Origin: CBDVAK01 sp965371945
Lineage (GTDB): Bacteria; Pseudomonadota; Gammaproteobacteria; Competibacterales; JAHEDQ01
NCBI GenBank assembly: GCA_965371945.1
Contig: CBDVAK010000014.1
Coordinates: forward strand, 1 to 22,921
Direction: 5' to 3'
DNA length: 22,921 nt
Part shown: positions 21,984 to 22,921 of the stretch, in pieces
How the letters are laid out: every line of letters begins with the position of its first letter
Position numbering within the stretch: the first letter of the stretch is position 1
Notes under the pieces: generated by a model
What the model was told of the DNA's origin: nothing
The model's input: the letters and a program-made list of their open reading frames with translations, nothing else
Databases searched by the model: none
Position numbers and translations under genes: made by a program

Positions 21984-22921
21984 GGCCGCCTGGAAAGCGT
22001 GCCAGCGCTTCAAGGCACGATCTGCGATGGTGTTCACCGCTTGCTGGTGCGATGGTGATGCGAGGCAGCGACAGCCCGTAGGTGATTCCGCGGCGGTGCG
22101 CTTCCAGGACCCACGCGCTGAGCTGGGAGAGTCGTTGTTCGATATCGTTGCCGGGGGTCGCCAGCCAATCCAGATGCACGGCCCCGGTCGCCTCAGACAC
22201 CAGTAGCTTGGTGAGCGGAACACGGGATCTGGCGGTTGCCTTCCAGGCGATCTGACGGATGGGGTCACCGCGGACATAGGCGCGCAGACCATCGACATCG
22301 TCCCGCCCCGCTCGATTTTCCGGTTCCGGAAACTTCCCCTGCCCGGTGGATTGCAGCGGCAAGGCCCGGGTTCCCGCGGGTCGCGGGTAGACCAGGGTGC
22401 GTGAGTCGAAGCCCAACCAGGTCCAGGCCCGGAACAGCCCGCCCGGGTAAGTGGTCGACAGGCACAATCTGCCGAATTCGACGCGACCACGCTGCGGTGC
22501 CGGTGTCGGCAGGGTCAGCATCGTCCGTTGACCGGCCGGGAGATCCGCACAAACGCCGTGAGCACCCCTTGTTGCCGAGATCGAGATTCTGGCGCCGTCG
22601 TGCGGGCAGTCGAGCGCGAGTTGGAAGTGGGCGTTCTGACCGGCGAAGACAGGCTCCGCCGTGGGTTTTCGTACCGTCAGGCCCAACAGGTTGCGGTGTG
22701 TGTGCCACAGGGTCACGGCAGCGAGACCGGTGAGCAGAAAGGTGAACATAAACCCCAGACTGACGCCATAGTTGGTCGAGGTCAGGAACATGACCAGCAG
22801 CAGGATCACCAGCAGCAGGCCATTGCGGGTCGGCAGAATATAAACTTTGCGCTGGTCCAACGTCACCGCTGAGGGATTCGGTTCATGTCGGCGTATCGCC
22901 CAGCGTTGCAGCGGGCTGGTG
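21976..22921 (-). CDS. DUF58 membrane protein, 5' end cut by the window
   Basis: DUF58 proteins are commonly encoded between a MoxR AAA+ ATPase and a TgpA-like transglutaminase; their function is not settled, though envelope stress roles have been proposed. Two transmembrane helices follow the motif ILPTRNG, and the DUF58 core appears as DVDGLRAYVRGDPIRQIAW with KATARS. An in-frame GTG at 22866 would give 296 residues. The frame stays open to the window edge and reads RWAIRRHEPNPSAVTLDQRK, similar to the N-terminal extension usual in this family, so the true start is probably outside. The stop overlaps the start of the tgpA-like gene, indicating coupled translation. Confidence 0.87.
   Translation of the reverse strand, partial: TSPLQRWAIRRHEPNPSAVTLDQRKVYILPTRNGLLLVILLLVMFLTSTNYGVSLGFMFTFLLTGLAAVTLWHTHRNLLGLTVRKPTAEPVFAGQNAHFQLALDCPHDGARISISATRGAHGVCADLPAGQRTMLTLPTPAPQRGRVEFGRLCLSTTYPGGLFRAWTWLGFDSRTLVYPRPAGTRALPLQSTGQGKFPEPENRAGRDDVDGLRAYVRGDPIRQIAWKATARSRVPLTKLLVSEATGAVHLDWLATPGNDIEQRLSQLSAWVLEAHRRGITYGLSLPRITIAPASGEHHRRSCLEALARFPGGHE

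Noticed and set aside
21984..22490. 169-codon upstream extension of the TgpA-like frame
   Set aside because: It lies in another frame of the DUF58 gene, is Pro/Arg/Ser-rich, and the membrane domain plus ATGAGTAA overlap mark 21983 as the start.
1..22921. CRISPR arrays, prophage, toxin-antitoxin or defence genes
   Set aside because: I saw no direct-repeat arrays, integrase, transposase or defence-type domains. All long frames that carry family features are housekeeping or conserved accessory genes.

Overview
This is an almost gap-free stretch of a gammaproteobacterial chromosome, moderately GC-rich. The order tig-clpP-clpX-lon-hupB-tRNA-Val-tRNA-Asp-ppiD-fabI, followed by mltD-methyltransferase-rnhA-dnaQ, is the order I know from Pseudomonas aeruginosa (the PA1800-PA1816 neighbourhood), so the core is conserved ancestral synteny. 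The tRNAs encode their own CCA. The iscR/IscU pair, YqiB (DUF1249), FabI, PpsA and TgpA-like proteins also point to Gammaproteobacteria. The window is not Pseudomonas itself (gloB is missing between mltD and the methyltransferase, and ppsA and isc genes follow dnaQ). I cannot name the genus.

Layout. 27-8839 (+): protein quality control and nucleoid block. Trigger factor overlaps clpP by 4 nt, then come clpX, lon behind a textbook heat-shock (sigma32) promoter, hupB behind a strong sigma70 promoter, two tRNAs apparently cotranscribed with hupB and closed by a strong intrinsic terminator, and ppiD. 8868-9653 (-): fabI. 9754-11048 (-): a translationally coupled pair of uncharacterised membrane-anchored proteins (helix-hairpin-helix plus TPR-like). 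11049-11406: the only gene-free stretch over 300 bp. It holds an AT-rich promoter and a 151-bp noncoding element bounded by perfect 19-bp inverted repeats that abuts the mltD stop codon. 11407-12738 (-): mltD. 13013-16027 (+): SAM methyltransferase, rnhA, dnaQ and a YiiX-type papain-like amidase. 15997-18375 (-): ppsA. 18520-18969 (+): YqiB-family gene. 19085-20005 (+): iscR-iscU with a recognisable IscR operator and no iscS. 19941-22921 (-): TgpA-like transglutaminase and a DUF58 protein cut by the window edge.

How it fits together. The first block couples nascent-chain folding (Tig), ATP-dependent proteolysis (ClpXP, Lon), periplasmic folding (PpiD) and chromosome packing (HU). The middle is envelope biogenesis (FabI, MltD, possibly the YiiX-like enzyme) and replication/repair (RnhA, DnaQ). 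The right end carries gluconeogenesis (PpsA), Fe-S assembly with its regulator, and a DUF58/transglutaminase membrane cluster of the kind usually next to a MoxR AAA+ ATPase, which would lie beyond the right edge.

Most of the window is well-understood housekeeping DNA. The parts worth a second look are the MITE-like element at 11257-11407, the abbreviated isc locus with a possible rearrangement junction against tgpA, the HhH/TPR membrane pair, and several regulatory sites readable directly from sequence.
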